Counted from the stretch's first letter, positions 1 through 7,432 are shown. The stretch is DNA of 13,324 bases from Flavobacteriales bacterium (GCA_012960835.1 DUAL01000249.1:1-13324); one strand, 5' to 3'. Made by a program: numbers and translations. The notes: generated by a model from the sequence alone, not told the origin.

Positions 1-939
1 AATAATACAGTGAAAAACAATATTATCCTTTCCAATAAAATGTATAAGTTCAGTTTCTTCATTTTTCCAGTAACCTTCCCAATTCTTGCCGTTATCTTTT
101 GCCCATTGTTTGGTTGCTGAAATGTAACCAATAGGAGCGTCTAACCAAACATATAATACTTTTCCATCCCCATCTTTCACAGGAACTTTTACTCCCCAAT
201 CCAAATCACGCGTCATTGCTCGGGCTTTTAGTCCACCATCAATCCAGGATTTGCATTGCCCTAAAACTTGACTCCTCCACTTCTTTGGATTATGATGATT
301 CTCCCCTTCTAATATTCCGTCTTCAATCCAAGGTTTTAACCATATTTCATGATCTTGCATTGGCAAATACCAATGGGTTGTTTCCTTTTTTATAGGAGCA
401 TTTCCACTCAAAGTTGATTTCGGATTGATGAGTTCATTGGGGCTCAGTGCCGAACCGCATTTTTCGCACTGATCTCCAAAAGCTTCCTCCGCTTTACATT
501 TTGGACAGTCGCCCGTAATGTATCTGTCGGCTAAAAACTGCTTGTTTTTTTCATCATAAAATTGCTCAGAAGTTTTTTTTGTAAATGCTCCTTTCTGCTC
601 CAAAGTTTTGAAAAATTCTTGTGCAGTTTCGTGGTGTAATTTTTCAGAAGTTCTGTGGTAAATACTAAAATTAATTCCAAAATCTTCAAAAGATTTTTTG
701 TTGATATTGTGGTATTTATCTACAATTTCTTTAGGAGAAATTCCATCTTTTTTTGCTTGTAATGTGATTGCAGCACCATGTTCGTCAGAGCCACAAATAA
801 AAACAACATCATGTCCTTTTGCTTTTAAATATCTAACATAAATATCTGCAGGTAAATAGGCTCCAGAAATATGTCCAAGATGAATGGGCCCATTTGCGTA
901 AAGTAGTGCAGATGTAACTGTGTATCTTTTTGTGCTCAT
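1..939 (-). CDS. metG: Methionyl-tRNA synthetase, N-terminal 313 residues (3' end beyond the window)
   Basis: Class I aminoacyl-tRNA synthetase that charges tRNA-Met with methionine in the cytoplasm. Read on the minus strand from ATG at 939-937. The protein begins MSTKRYTVTSALLYANGPIH and shows the class I HIGH-type motif as HLGH at residues 20-23. GSDEHG follows near 50-55. One zinc knuckle with four cysteines (C145, C148, C158, C161; CPKC and CEKC) lies in the connective domain. The LYVWLDAPIGY stretch of the methionine pocket is also present. The KMSKS loop, anticodon-binding domain and any C-terminal tRNA-binding domain lie beyond base 1, so the end is missing because of the window edge and not through damage. 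The frame is open throughout. It is divergent from the ldcA gene, with a 50-bp gap holding a TATATTTG promoter element. A purine-rich AGAGAGAA sits just before the start. Identification is very secure. Confidence 0.97.
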   Translation of the reverse strand, partial: MSTKRYTVTSALLYANGPIHLGHISGAYLPADIYVRYLKAKGHDVVFICGSDEHGAAITLQAKKDGISPKEIVDKYHNINKKSFEDFGINFSIYHRTSEKLHHETAQEFFKTLEQKGAFTKKTSEQFYDEKNKQFLADRYITGDCPKCKAEEAFGDQCEKCGSALSPNELINPKSTLSGNAPIKKETTHWYLPMQDHEIWLKPWIEDGILEGENHHNPKKWRSQVLGQCKSWIDGGLKARAMTRDLDWGVKVPVKDGDGKVLYVWLDAPIGYISATKQWAKDNGKNWEGYWKNEETELIHFIGKDNIVFHCII

Positions 940-956
940 TTCTCTCTAAAAAAAAT

Positions 957-964
957 TATTTTCG
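957..964 (+). promoter_or_regulatory. Probable -7 promoter element of the LD-carboxypeptidase gene (TATTTTCG)
   Basis: TATTTTCG differs from TAnnTTTG at one position. The same octamer, also followed by CA, stands before lepA at 1913-1920. It lies 25 nt ahead of the ATG at 990, which is mirror-image spacing to the metG element. A possible -33 TTTG at 929-932 is 24 bp away, slightly long, and lies inside the first codons of metG. Confidence 0.6.
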
Positions 965-972
965 CAAATATA
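965..972 (-). promoter_or_regulatory. Bacteroidota-type -7 promoter element of metG (TATATTTG)
   Basis: On the minus strand, bases 972 to 965 read TATATTTG, an exact match to the Bacteroidota -7 consensus TAnnTTTG. It lies 25 nt ahead of the metG start, predicting transcription from about 960 and a leader of roughly 20 nt. No clear -33 TTG is visible at the usual distance. It directly abuts the ldcA element on the other strand. Confidence 0.7.
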
Positions 973-989
973 AGTTTTTAACAGCATTT

Positions 990-1889
990 ATGATTATTCC
1001 ACTAAAATTAAAAGTAGGAGATAAAATAGGAATTATTTCTACCGCACGAAAAATTTCTTTGGAAGAACTAAGCCCTGCAATTAACACTTTGGAAAGTTGG
1101 GGGCTAGAAGTAGTTTTAGCCGAAAATCTTTTTGAAGAAGATAATCAGTTTGCTGGGGCTGTAAAACAAAGAACAACTGATTTACAATCTATGATTAATA
1201 ATGACAAAATCAAAGCAATTTTGTGTGCAAGGGGCGGTTATGGCACGGTTCAAATTATTGATAATATTGATTTCACCAATTTGAAAAAAAATCCAAAATG
1301 GATTGTGGGTTATAGTGATGTAACCGTTTTGCATTCTCATTTGCATAATTTAGGGGTTGCCTCTATGCATGCTACTATGCCGAAAAACTTTGCAACAAAT
1401 ACAAAAGATGCTTTGAAGAGTTTGAAAAAATCACTTTTTAGAGAGGAAACTATTGTAGAATGTGATCCCCATCCTTTCAATAAAAAAGGAAGAATTGAAG
1501 CGGAAATTGTTGGCGGAAATTTATCTATTTTGTATTCATTGTTAGGTTCTGATTCAGATATAGACACGGATGGGAAAATACTATTTATGGAAGATTTGGA
1601 TGAGTATTTATACCATATTGACAGAATGATAATGAATCTTAAAAGAAATGGTAAATTTGAAAATCTAAAAGCTTTGATTGTAGGAGGAATGAGTGATATG
1701 AATGACAATGATATTCCCTTTGGGAAAACGGCTGAACAAATAATTTTAGAGCATACAAAAGATTATGATTTCCCTATTTGTTTTGGGTTTCCTGCTGGGC
1801 ATATAAACGATAATAGCGCCATTGTATTTGGCGTAAAATCCTTATTAGAAATTTCTGCAAAAAAAGTAAGATTAACTTACCCCTATTAA
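990..1889 (+). CDS. ldcA: LD-carboxypeptidase, peptidase family S66
   Basis: Serine peptidase of the S66 (LdcA) family. The family cleaves the terminal D-alanine from the tetrapeptide of muropeptides (an L,D-bond) during peptidoglycan recycling, normally in the cytoplasm. There is no signal peptide. The protein has 299 residues, normal for the family. The presumed nucleophile is S109 in VGYSDVT. The other two triad members are probably E201 (LFMED) and H271 in the conserved FGFPAGH. RGGYG near residues 81-85 is also typical. I chose ATG 990 (MIIPLKLKVGDKIG) because the family begins with this K/GD-IgiisPar strand. The 20 codons gained by starting at 930 would run through the promoter and into metG. 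It is followed after 37 nt by lepA, which has its own promoter element. The fold is certain; the exact substrate is inferred from the family. Confidence 0.9.
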   Translation: MIIPLKLKVGDKIGIISTARKISLEELSPAINTLESWGLEVVLAENLFEEDNQFAGAVKQRTTDLQSMINNDKIKAILCARGGYGTVQIIDNIDFTNLKKNPKWIVGYSDVTVLHSHLHNLGVASMHATMPKNFATNTKDALKSLKKSLFREETIVECDPHPFNKKGRIEAEIVGGNLSILYSLLGSDSDIDTDGKILFMEDLDEYLYHIDRMIMNLKRNGKFENLKALIVGGMSDMNDNDIPFGKTAEQIILEHTKDYDFPICFGFPAGHINDNSAIVFGVKSLLEISAKKVRLTYPY

Positions 1890-1912
1890 ACCAATTCCTA
1901 ATTGAAAAACTG

Positions 1913-1920
1913 TATTTTCG
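1913..1920 (+). promoter_or_regulatory. Probable -7 promoter element of lepA (TATTTTCG), very close to the start codon
   Basis: TATTTTCG followed by CATCTC and then the lepA ATG at 1927. In Bacteroidota the TAnnTTTG element is centred near -7, so transcription should begin about 4-6 nt after its last G, at about 1924-1926. That leaves a leader of only about 1-3 nt. No TTG is found at a proper -33 distance; the nearest, 1902-1904, is too close. Confidence 0.5.
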
Positions 1921-1926
1921 CATCTC

Positions 1927-3705
1927 ATGAAAAAGATTAGAAATTTTTGCATTATTGCCCATATTGACCATGGGAAAAGCACCCTTGCTGATAGGCTTTT
2001 GGAATTTACTGGCACGGTTTCCAAAAAAGATGCGCAAGAGCAACTTTTGGATAATATGGATTTGGAACGCGAAAGAGGAATAACTATTAAGAGCCATGCT
2101 ATTCAAATGGAACATGATGGCTATATCCTTAACTTGATAGATACTCCCGGACATGTCGATTTTTCTTATGAGGTTTCCCGCTCTATTGCAGCTTGTGAAG
2201 GCGCTTTACTTATTGTGGATGCTGCTCAGGGAATTCAGGCACAAACCATTTCCAATTTGTATTTGGCATTGGAAAACGATTTGGAAATTATCCCTGTTGT
2301 GAATAAAGTGGATTTACCATCAGCAGAACCGGAAGTAGTTGCCGATCAAATTATTGATTTAATTGGCTGCACGGAAGATGAAATAATTCCTGCAAGTGCA
2401 AAAACAGGAATTGGGATTGAAAATATTTTAAAGGCAATTATTGAAAGAGTTCCCCCTCCAAAGGGTGATATAAACAAACCCCTTCAAGCAATGATTTTTG
2501 ATTCAGTTTACAATCCTTTCAGGGGGATTGAAGCCTATTTCAAAATACTAAATGGAGAAATCCAAAAAGGAGATAAAGTAAAGTTCATTGCCACTGGAAA
2601 GGAATATTTTGCAGATGAAATTGGCGCATTAAAATTTAAGCAAGAACCAAAAAAGAAGATGAGTGCCGGTGAAGTGGGCTATATCATTTCTGGAATTAAA
2701 GAGGCGAAAGAAGTGAAAGTTGGGGATACCATTACCTCTGTTGAAAATCCTGCAACTGAGGCCATACAAGGTTTTGAGGATGTGAAACCAATGGTGTTTG
2801 CAGGAATTTATCCAGTGGATACGGACGACTATGAAGAGCTGAGAAATTCCATGGAAAAACTCCAACTAAATGATGCTGCCCTTACATACGAGCCAGAATC
2901 CTCTACCGCTTTGGGTTTTGGTTTTAGGTGTGGTTTTTTGGGAATGCTTCACATGGAAATTATTCAGGAAAGATTAGAAAGGGAGTTTGACATGACCGTT
3001 ATTACAACTGTGCCAAATGTATCTTATTTTGCCTATACTACAAGGGGTGAGAAATTGGCCATACATAATCCTTCCGATTTGCCTGACGGCAGCATTTTGG
3101 ATTATGTGGAAGAGCCATACATTAGAGCTCAAGTTATTACAAAATCTGATTTTATTGGCACCATAATGACCCTTTGCATTGGGAAAAGAGGGGAACTAAA
3201 AAACCAGGTTTATTTAACAACCGATAGGGTGGAACTTTCTTTTGAAATGCCACTTGGCGAAATTGTTTTTGATTTTTACGATAAGCTCAAAACCGTTTCA
3301 AGGGGATATGCATCTTTTGATTATCACCCACTGGATTATAAACGTTCTAATTTGGCAAAGTTGGATATTCTGTTAAATGGCGATCAAGTAGATGCCCTTT
3401 CGGCACTTATTCACAGAGACCATGCTTATGATTTCGGGAAAAAGATATGTGTGAAATTACGTGAACTTATTCCTAGGCAACAATTTGACATTGCTATTCA
3501 GTCGGCAATTGGATCAAAAATTATATCGCGTGAAACGGTAAAAGCCCTACGAAAAGATGTAACGGCAAAATGTTATGGAGGTGATATTACTCGGAAAAGG
3601 AAATTGTTGGAAAAACAAAAGAAGGGGAAAAAACGAATGAGGAAAGTGGGGAATGTTGAAATTCCACAGAATGCTTTTATGGCAGTGCTAAAATTGGATG
3701 GTTAA
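1927..3705 (+). CDS. lepA: Elongation factor 4 (LepA), ribosome-associated GTPase
   Basis: Translational GTPase that acts on the ribosome; the family has been linked to back-translocation, elongation under stress and ribosome biogenesis. The 592-residue protein is of normal length. G1 is AHIDHGKS at residues 11-18 and the switch I segment is ERERGITIKS near 48-57. G3 is DTPGH at 72-76 and G4 is NKVD at 126-129. Domain II follows, then EF-G-like domains III and V (the GFRCGFLGMLHMEIIQERLE stretch is highly typical). The LepA-specific basic C-terminal domain ends in RKRKLLEKQKKGKKRMRKVG and then the usual PQNAFMAVLKLD ending. No frameshift or missing motif is seen. It is followed after 26 nt by yebC, so the two translation factors are probably co-transcribed. 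Confidence 0.97.
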   Translation: MKKIRNFCIIAHIDHGKSTLADRLLEFTGTVSKKDAQEQLLDNMDLERERGITIKSHAIQMEHDGYILNLIDTPGHVDFSYEVSRSIAACEGALLIVDAAQGIQAQTISNLYLALENDLEIIPVVNKVDLPSAEPEVVADQIIDLIGCTEDEIIPASAKTGIGIENILKAIIERVPPPKGDINKPLQAMIFDSVYNPFRGIEAYFKILNGEIQKGDKVKFIATGKEYFADEIGALKFKQEPKKKMSAGEVGYIISGIKEAKEVKVGDTITSVENPATEAIQGFEDVKPMVFAGIYPVDTDDYEELRNSMEKLQLNDAALTYEPESSTALGFGFRCGFLGMLHMEIIQERLEREFDMTVITTVPNVSYFAYTTRGEKLAIHNPSDLPDGSILDYVEEPYIRAQVITKSDFIGTIMTLCIGKRGELKNQVYLTTDRVELSFEMPLGEIVFDFYDKLKTVSRGYASFDYHPLDYKRSNLAKLDILLNGDQVDALSALIHRDHAYDFGKKICVKLRELIPRQQFDIAIQSAIGSKIISRETVKALRKDVTAKCYGGDITRKRKLLEKQKKGKKRMRKVGNVEIPQNAFMAVLKLDG

Positions 3706-3731
3706 ATTATTATTTTTAAAAAACTATAAAT

Positions 3732-4484
3732 ATGTCAGGACATAGTAAGTGGGCAAACATAAAACACAGAAAAGGGGCACAAGATGCCAAGCGTTCCAAA
3801 ATTTTTACTCGAATAATTAAAGAATTAACGGTAGCCGTAAAAGCAGGCGGATCTGAACAAGAAACAAATCCAAGATTACGTACAGCAATGCAAAATGCCA
3901 AAGGGACAAATATGCCAAAAGACACCATTGAAAGAACGATAAAAAAGGCAAGTGGTGTGGATGGAACATCATATGAGGAGGTCACTTTTGAAGGATACGC
4001 TTCTAATGGAATAGCGGTTTTTGTAGAATGCACTACCGATAATAACAACAGAACGGTTGCAAATATCAGGGCAATATTTAGTAAATATGGTGGCCATTTG
4101 GGGACTAATGGTTCTTTGGAATTTCTTTTTGTTAGAAAAGGAGTGTTTACCATTGCTTTGGAAAATGTGGGCTTGGAAATGGAAGAATTTGAAATGGAAT
4201 TGATTGATGCTGGTTTAGAAGAAATAGAGAAAGAGGATGATATTATTTTGGTTTATACTGACTTTGCGGACTTTAGTGCCATGCAAAAAAAATTAGAAGA
4301 ATTGAGAATAGAAGTGCATTCGGCTGAATTGCAAAGAATCCCAACCACTAGCAAAACACTTGGTGTAGATAAATCAAAATCAGTTCTGAAAATGATTGAT
4401 AAGTTTGAAGATGATGAGGATGTGCAGCATGTATTTCATAATATGGGATTGACTGATGAAATTTTAAAGGTAATGGAGGAATAA
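3732..4484 (+). CDS. yebC: YebC/TACO1 family translation factor
   Basis: The start MSGHSKWANIKHRKGAQDAKRSKIFTRI is the diagnostic N-terminus of the YebC/TACO1 family. The next segments (RTAMQNAKGTNMPKDTIERTIKKA and YEEVTFEGYASNGIAVFVE) also match closely. The protein has 250 residues, in the family range. Long annotated as a transcriptional regulator, the family is now tied to translation: mitochondrial TACO1 and bacterial YebC relieve ribosome stalling at proline-rich stretches. The C-terminal third is acidic (EMEEFEMELIDAGLEEIEKED). The gene lies 26 nt after lepA. Its TAA stop overlaps the next ATG by one base (TAATG at 4482-4486), so it is translationally coupled to the acetyltransferase gene. 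A weak TATTTTTA at 3711-3718 could be an internal promoter. Confidence 0.95.
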   Translation: MSGHSKWANIKHRKGAQDAKRSKIFTRIIKELTVAVKAGGSEQETNPRLRTAMQNAKGTNMPKDTIERTIKKASGVDGTSYEEVTFEGYASNGIAVFVECTTDNNNRTVANIRAIFSKYGGHLGTNGSLEFLFVRKGVFTIALENVGLEMEEFEMELIDAGLEEIEKEDDIILVYTDFADFSAMQKKLEELRIEVHSAELQRIPTTSKTLGVDKSKSVLKMIDKFEDDEDVQHVFHNMGLTDEILKVMEE

Positions 4485-4996
4485 TGGATTTTATTCGTCT
4501 AAACGAACATATAACCCTATCAGAGATTACACCAAAAGATATTGACTCCTTTGTAGAATTTCTTAATGAAAAGGAAATTTACATTAATACCCTTACCATC
4601 CCATTCCCATACACCAAAGAAAATAGTGAATGGTTTGTTTCTTTTGTAAAAAAGAATAAAAAGGAGCATGGCAGAATAATAAACTGGGCGATTAGAAATA
4701 AAGAAGAAAAACTAATTGGTGTCGTAGGTTTTGATAATGGAATTGACGGACATAAAGCTGAAATTGGTTATTGGTTAGCCAAGCCTTATTGGAAGAAAGG
4801 GATTATGTCAGAGGCCGTAAAAAAAATATGTGAGATTGGTTTTAATGAATTTGGATTAAGTAGAATTACAGCTAATGTTTTTGAGCAATATATAGGTTCA
4901 GCAAGAGTGGTAGAAAAATGCGGTTTTACTCTAGAAGCAGCATGTTTAAAAAACTATTACAAGAAGGACGGAAAATTATACGCGAAAACGATTTAA
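4484..4996 (+). CDS. GNAT N-acetyltransferase, RimJ/RimL-like
   Basis: Acetyl-CoA-dependent N-acetyltransferase of the GNAT superfamily, closest in layout to the RimJ/RimL/SpeG-type (Acetyltransf_3) group, which modifies protein N-termini or small amines. The 170 residues run from an N-terminal strand (IRLNEHITLSEITPKDID) through IGVVGFDNGI. The conserved EIGYWLAKPYWKKGIMSEAV at about 93-112 holds the acetyl-CoA pyrophosphate loop (K104-K105-G106-I107-M108). ITANVF and SARVVEKCGF, typical of the C-terminal half, follow. The substrate cannot be read from the sequence. Its start overlaps the yebC stop by 1 nt and purD begins 3 nt after its stop, so it sits inside an operon. A role in acetylating a ribosomal protein would suit lepA-yebC neighbours but is only a guess. 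Base composition matches the neighbours. Confidence 0.88.
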   Translation: MDFIRLNEHITLSEITPKDIDSFVEFLNEKEIYINTLTIPFPYTKENSEWFVSFVKKNKKEHGRIINWAIRNKEEKLIGVVGFDNGIDGHKAEIGYWLAKPYWKKGIMSEAVKKICEIGFNEFGLSRITANVFEQYIGSARVVEKCGFTLEAACLKNYYKKDGKLYAKTI

Positions 4997-4999
4997 TAA

Positions 5000-6274
5000 A
5001 TGAATGTATTAATATTAGGAAGTGGAGGAAGAGAGCATGCATTTGCATGGAAAGTGTCACAAAGCAGTTTGTGTAAAAAATTATTAGTGGCACCTGGAAA
5101 TGCTGGAACTAATGAGTTAGGAACTAATGTTGAAATTGGAGTTAACGACTTTGAAAGTATTAAAAAATTAGCCCTTGAGGAAGATATTGATATGCTTATT
5201 GTTGGCCCGGAAGATCCATTGGTAAACGGTATTTTCGATTTCTTTAATGGAGATGAATCCTTAAAACACATCACTGTAATTGGGCCTTCAAAACAAGGGG
5301 CAAAGCTGGAGGGAAGTAAAGAATTTGCCAAAGAGTTTATGCAAAGGCACGATATTCCCACAGCAAAATACCAAGCATTTACAAAAGATAATCTGGAAGA
5401 AGGTTATGCTTTTTTAGAAAGTTTAAATGCCCCTTATGTTTTAAAGGCAGATGGTTTGGCAGCAGGAAAAGGCGTATTGATTTTGGAGAATTTGGAAGAA
5501 GCAAAAAAGCAGCTGAAAGCAATGGTTGCTGATGCCAAGTTTGGGAAGGCAAGTTCGACAGTTGTTGTGGAAGAATTTTTAAGTGGTATTGAACTTTCTG
5601 TATTTGTGCTTACAGATGGGACTTCCTATAAAATTTTACCTTCTGCAAAAGATTATAAAAGAATTGGAGAGGGAGATACTGGTCTGAACACAGGTGGAAT
5701 GGGAGCCATATCGCCAGTACCTTTTGCCGATAGATTTTTCATTGAAAAAGTGGAAACAGAAATTATAAAACCAACCATTCACGGCTTGAAAGAAGAAGGA
5801 ATTGTATATCACGGATTCATTTTTATCGGGCTAATTGTAAGTGGAAATGATGTCAAAGTAATTGAGTACAATGTGCGAATGGGCGATCCAGAAACAGAAG
5901 TAGTTATTCCTAGAATAAAATCCGATTTACTGCATTTATTTCAAGGAATTGGAGACGGCACTTTTAGTGAAAAAGATTTGCATATTGATGAGGATACGGC
6001 CGCAACCGTGATGCTTGTATCTGGTGGCTATCCTGAAAAATATGAAAAGAGGAAAGTGATTGCTGGTTTAGATGATGTGGAAGGAAGTATTGTTTTTCAT
6101 GCGGGGACTAAACAGGAAGAAGATGCTGTTTTAACAAATGGAGGCAGGGTTTTAGCAGTTACTTCTTTTGGGGAAAACATAGAAGATGCACTTAACAAAT
6201 CATTCGTGAATGCGGAAAAAATTAACTTTGAAGGTAAGTATTACCGAAAAGATATTGGTTTTGATTTAAGATGA
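5000..6274 (+). CDS. purD: Phosphoribosylamine--glycine ligase (GAR synthetase)
   Basis: ATP-grasp enzyme for the second step of de novo purine synthesis: 5-phosphoribosylamine + glycine + ATP gives glycinamide ribonucleotide, in the cytoplasm. The 424-residue length is standard. The N-domain glycine loop GSGGREHA is at 7-14. The ATP-binding VLKADGLAAGKGV is at 147-159, GEGDTGLNTGGMGA at 223-236 and the metal/ATP-site NVRMGDPETE at 291-300. The C-terminal domain (VMLVSGGYPEKYEK onwards) is complete. It starts 3 nt after the acetyltransferase stop and is probably the last gene of the lepA-yebC-GNAT-purD run. The last three codons overlap a small convergent gene, and no hairpin terminator is visible after it. 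A second purine gene, purQ, lies 1.2 kb downstream. Confidence 0.97.
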   Translation: MNVLILGSGGREHAFAWKVSQSSLCKKLLVAPGNAGTNELGTNVEIGVNDFESIKKLALEEDIDMLIVGPEDPLVNGIFDFFNGDESLKHITVIGPSKQGAKLEGSKEFAKEFMQRHDIPTAKYQAFTKDNLEEGYAFLESLNAPYVLKADGLAAGKGVLILENLEEAKKQLKAMVADAKFGKASSTVVVEEFLSGIELSVFVLTDGTSYKILPSAKDYKRIGEGDTGLNTGGMGAISPVPFADRFFIEKVETEIIKPTIHGLKEEGIVYHGFIFIGLIVSGNDVKVIEYNVRMGDPETEVVIPRIKSDLLHLFQGIGDGTFSEKDLHIDEDTAATVMLVSGGYPEKYEKRKVIAGLDDVEGSIVFHAGTKQEEDAVLTNGGRVLAVTSFGENIEDALNKSFVNAEKINFEGKYYRKDIGFDLR

Positions 6275-6442
6275 ACTGTGCTCCTGCCCATCTTTTTTGT
6301 GCTTTATCATTTTTAAGGTCCATACAACCAAAAAAGTAAAGATTACTAATACATAAAAATAATTTATCTTGTTACCTATTGTAGGCATAAAATCAAAAAT
6401 ATAACCAAAAAAATCAGCTATACCGTAAAAAAATTTATTCAT
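6266..6442 (-). CDS. Small single-pass membrane protein, 58 residues (DUF6341-like)
   Basis: An open frame on the minus strand runs from ATG at 6442-6440 to TAA at 6268-6266. It encodes MNKFFYGIADFFGYIFDFMP, then a short polar turn (TIGNKIN), one hydrophobic helix of about 16 residues at 28-43 (YFYVLVIFTFLVVWTL), and a basic then polar tail rich in K, H, D and S. It has its own exact TATTTTTG promoter element at 6473-6466. Small proteins of this shape, with an aromatic amphipathic start and one transmembrane segment, occur beside purD and a DUF6427 membrane gene in Flavobacteriales, where they are called DUF6341. I recognise the layout and length from that family but cannot run a search. Function unknown. 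It overlaps the 3' end of purD by 9 nt, tail to tail. Confidence 0.72.
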   Translation of the reverse strand: MNKFFYGIADFFGYIFDFMPTIGNKINYFYVLVIFTFLVVWTLKMIKHKKDGQEHSSS

Positions 6443-6465
6443 TATATAAATTTAAAATTCTTTGG

Positions 6466-6473
6466 CAAAAATA
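6466..6473 (-). promoter_or_regulatory. -7 promoter element of the small membrane protein gene (TATTTTTG)
   Basis: On the minus strand, bases 6473 to 6466 read TATTTTTG, an exact TAnnTTTG match followed by C. It lies 23 nt ahead of the ATG at 6442, predicting a leader of about 18-20 nt. Its first bases overlap a 14-bp palindrome at 6470-6483. Its presence supports the small open frame being a real gene. Confidence 0.6.
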
Positions 6474-6483
6474 ATTAATTATT
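6470..6483. repeat. Perfect 14-bp AT palindrome (AATAATTAATTATT) in a divergent intergenic region
   Basis: AATAATTAATTATT equals its own reverse complement. It sits between the divergent small membrane protein gene and the polytopic membrane protein gene, and overlaps the upstream end of the -7 element of the former. It could be an operator serving both genes, but such palindromes are not rare in DNA this AT-rich. Confidence 0.35.
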
Positions 6484-6497
6484 AGAATCTAACTTAA

Positions 6498-7418
6498 ATG
6501 TTCCTGAAAAATTTAAAACAGACAAACCCTATTAGCATTGTATTTTTTATGGTTTTTGCTATACTGTTTTGGTGTTTGCCAATTTTTACAAATAGGCTTT
6601 CTGATATTTATCCCCACACCTTTTTTTCGGCAACTACTATTTTTATTTTAGGGCTATTTCTGCCTCTTTTGCAATCTGTTGGTTTGAATAATTTGATTTA
6701 TGAAAAAGACGTGATAAAGAAAAACAGTTTGGTTTTGGCTCCGGTTTTTTTATTACTTACTACTCCTTTTATTACCCAAGTAGACTCTTGGATAATTTCC
6801 CTTTTCTTGCTTTTTTATCTCAATGCTTTATTTTCTTCCTACCAAAAGGATAGGCCATTTTCTGAAAGTTTTAATGCTAATTTTTTGCTAGGGACAATTG
6901 TTCTGTTCTACTCTGATATTTTATTATTGTTTCCTTTAATCATAGTTGCTTTTCTTACCTTTCGCAATATGAGTTGGAGGAGCATTCTTATTTCATTAAT
7001 TGGGCTTGCTCTCCCAATTTTATTTTATTGGATTTATACTTTTATATTTGGGTATTCCTTTGTATTTAATGTGCCCACATTTAAGCTTGTTTCACTCTCC
7101 GTTCCAATAATTAACACTTTATCCTATGCCGAAATTATTTGGTATACTGTTGTGATGATTATTCTTTTATTTTCCTTTCTCGAACTTGTATTGTGGATAT
7201 ATAAAAAAAGTATTCGCTCCAGAAAATCCTTTTTCATAATACTTGCTTATTTTATTTTACTTCTGTTTATTAATATTGATGGTTCTTATTTTTTAGCCCT
7301 TACGCCAATTAGCATAGTAGTGGCTAACTTTTTTGTGTATTCCAAACGAAAAAGATTAACAGAGATTTTGTTCTTACTTTTTTTATTAGCTTCCGTTTAT
7401 TATCGAATTTCGATTTAA
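6498..7418 (+). CDS. Polytopic inner-membrane protein, DUF6427-like
   Basis: A 306-residue protein made almost entirely of hydrophobic segments. I count about nine to ten likely membrane helices, near residues 12-30, 42-62, 80-94, 97-112, 127-153 (perhaps two), 160-180, 210-233, 243-260, 261-280 and 288-303. Short basic loops separate them (for example YKKSIRSRKS and YSKRKRLTE). There is no enzymatic motif. The ending, with a small-residue helix (SYFLALTPISIVVANFFVYSKRKR) then EILFLLFLL, resembles the DUF6427 family that lies near purD and upp in Flavobacteriales. Here no upp gene is seen. The substrate or role is unknown; transport or envelope assembly would be guesswork. It is divergent from the small membrane gene and ends 36 nt before purQ, which has its own promoter element. 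No convincing -7 element is seen ahead of this gene. Confidence 0.75.
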   Translation: MFLKNLKQTNPISIVFFMVFAILFWCLPIFTNRLSDIYPHTFFSATTIFILGLFLPLLQSVGLNNLIYEKDVIKKNSLVLAPVFLLLTTPFITQVDSWIISLFLLFYLNALFSSYQKDRPFSESFNANFLLGTIVLFYSDILLLFPLIIVAFLTFRNMSWRSILISLIGLALPILFYWIYTFIFGYSFVFNVPTFKLVSLSVPIINTLSYAEIIWYTVVMIILLFSFLELVLWIYKKSIRSRKSFFIILAYFILLLFINIDGSYFLALTPISIVVANFFVYSKRKRLTEILFLLFLLASVYYRISI

Positions 7419-7424
7419 ATATTT

Positions 7425-7432
7425 TATTTTTG
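7425..7432 (+). promoter_or_regulatory. -7 promoter element of purQ (TATTTTTG)
   Basis: Exact TAnnTTTG match followed by CA, placed between the stop of the membrane protein gene (7418) and the purQ ATG (7455). It predicts transcription from about 7437 and a leader of about 18 nt. No clear -33 TTG is visible. Confidence 0.6.

Noticed and set aside
930..989. Longer start for the LD-carboxypeptidase at 930
   Set aside because: The extra 20 codons cross the promoter elements and the first codons of metG on the other strand and do not look like family sequence; ATG 990 matches the family start.
1774..2154. 126-residue minus-strand open frame across the ldcA-lepA junction
   Set aside because: It overlaps two secure genes and includes the reverse complement of the LepA G1 region; no coding features of its own.
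3716..4153. 145-residue minus-strand open frame opposite yebC
   Set aside because: It is a shadow of yebC, whose plus-strand product is a clear family match; the shadow has no recognisable motif or promoter.
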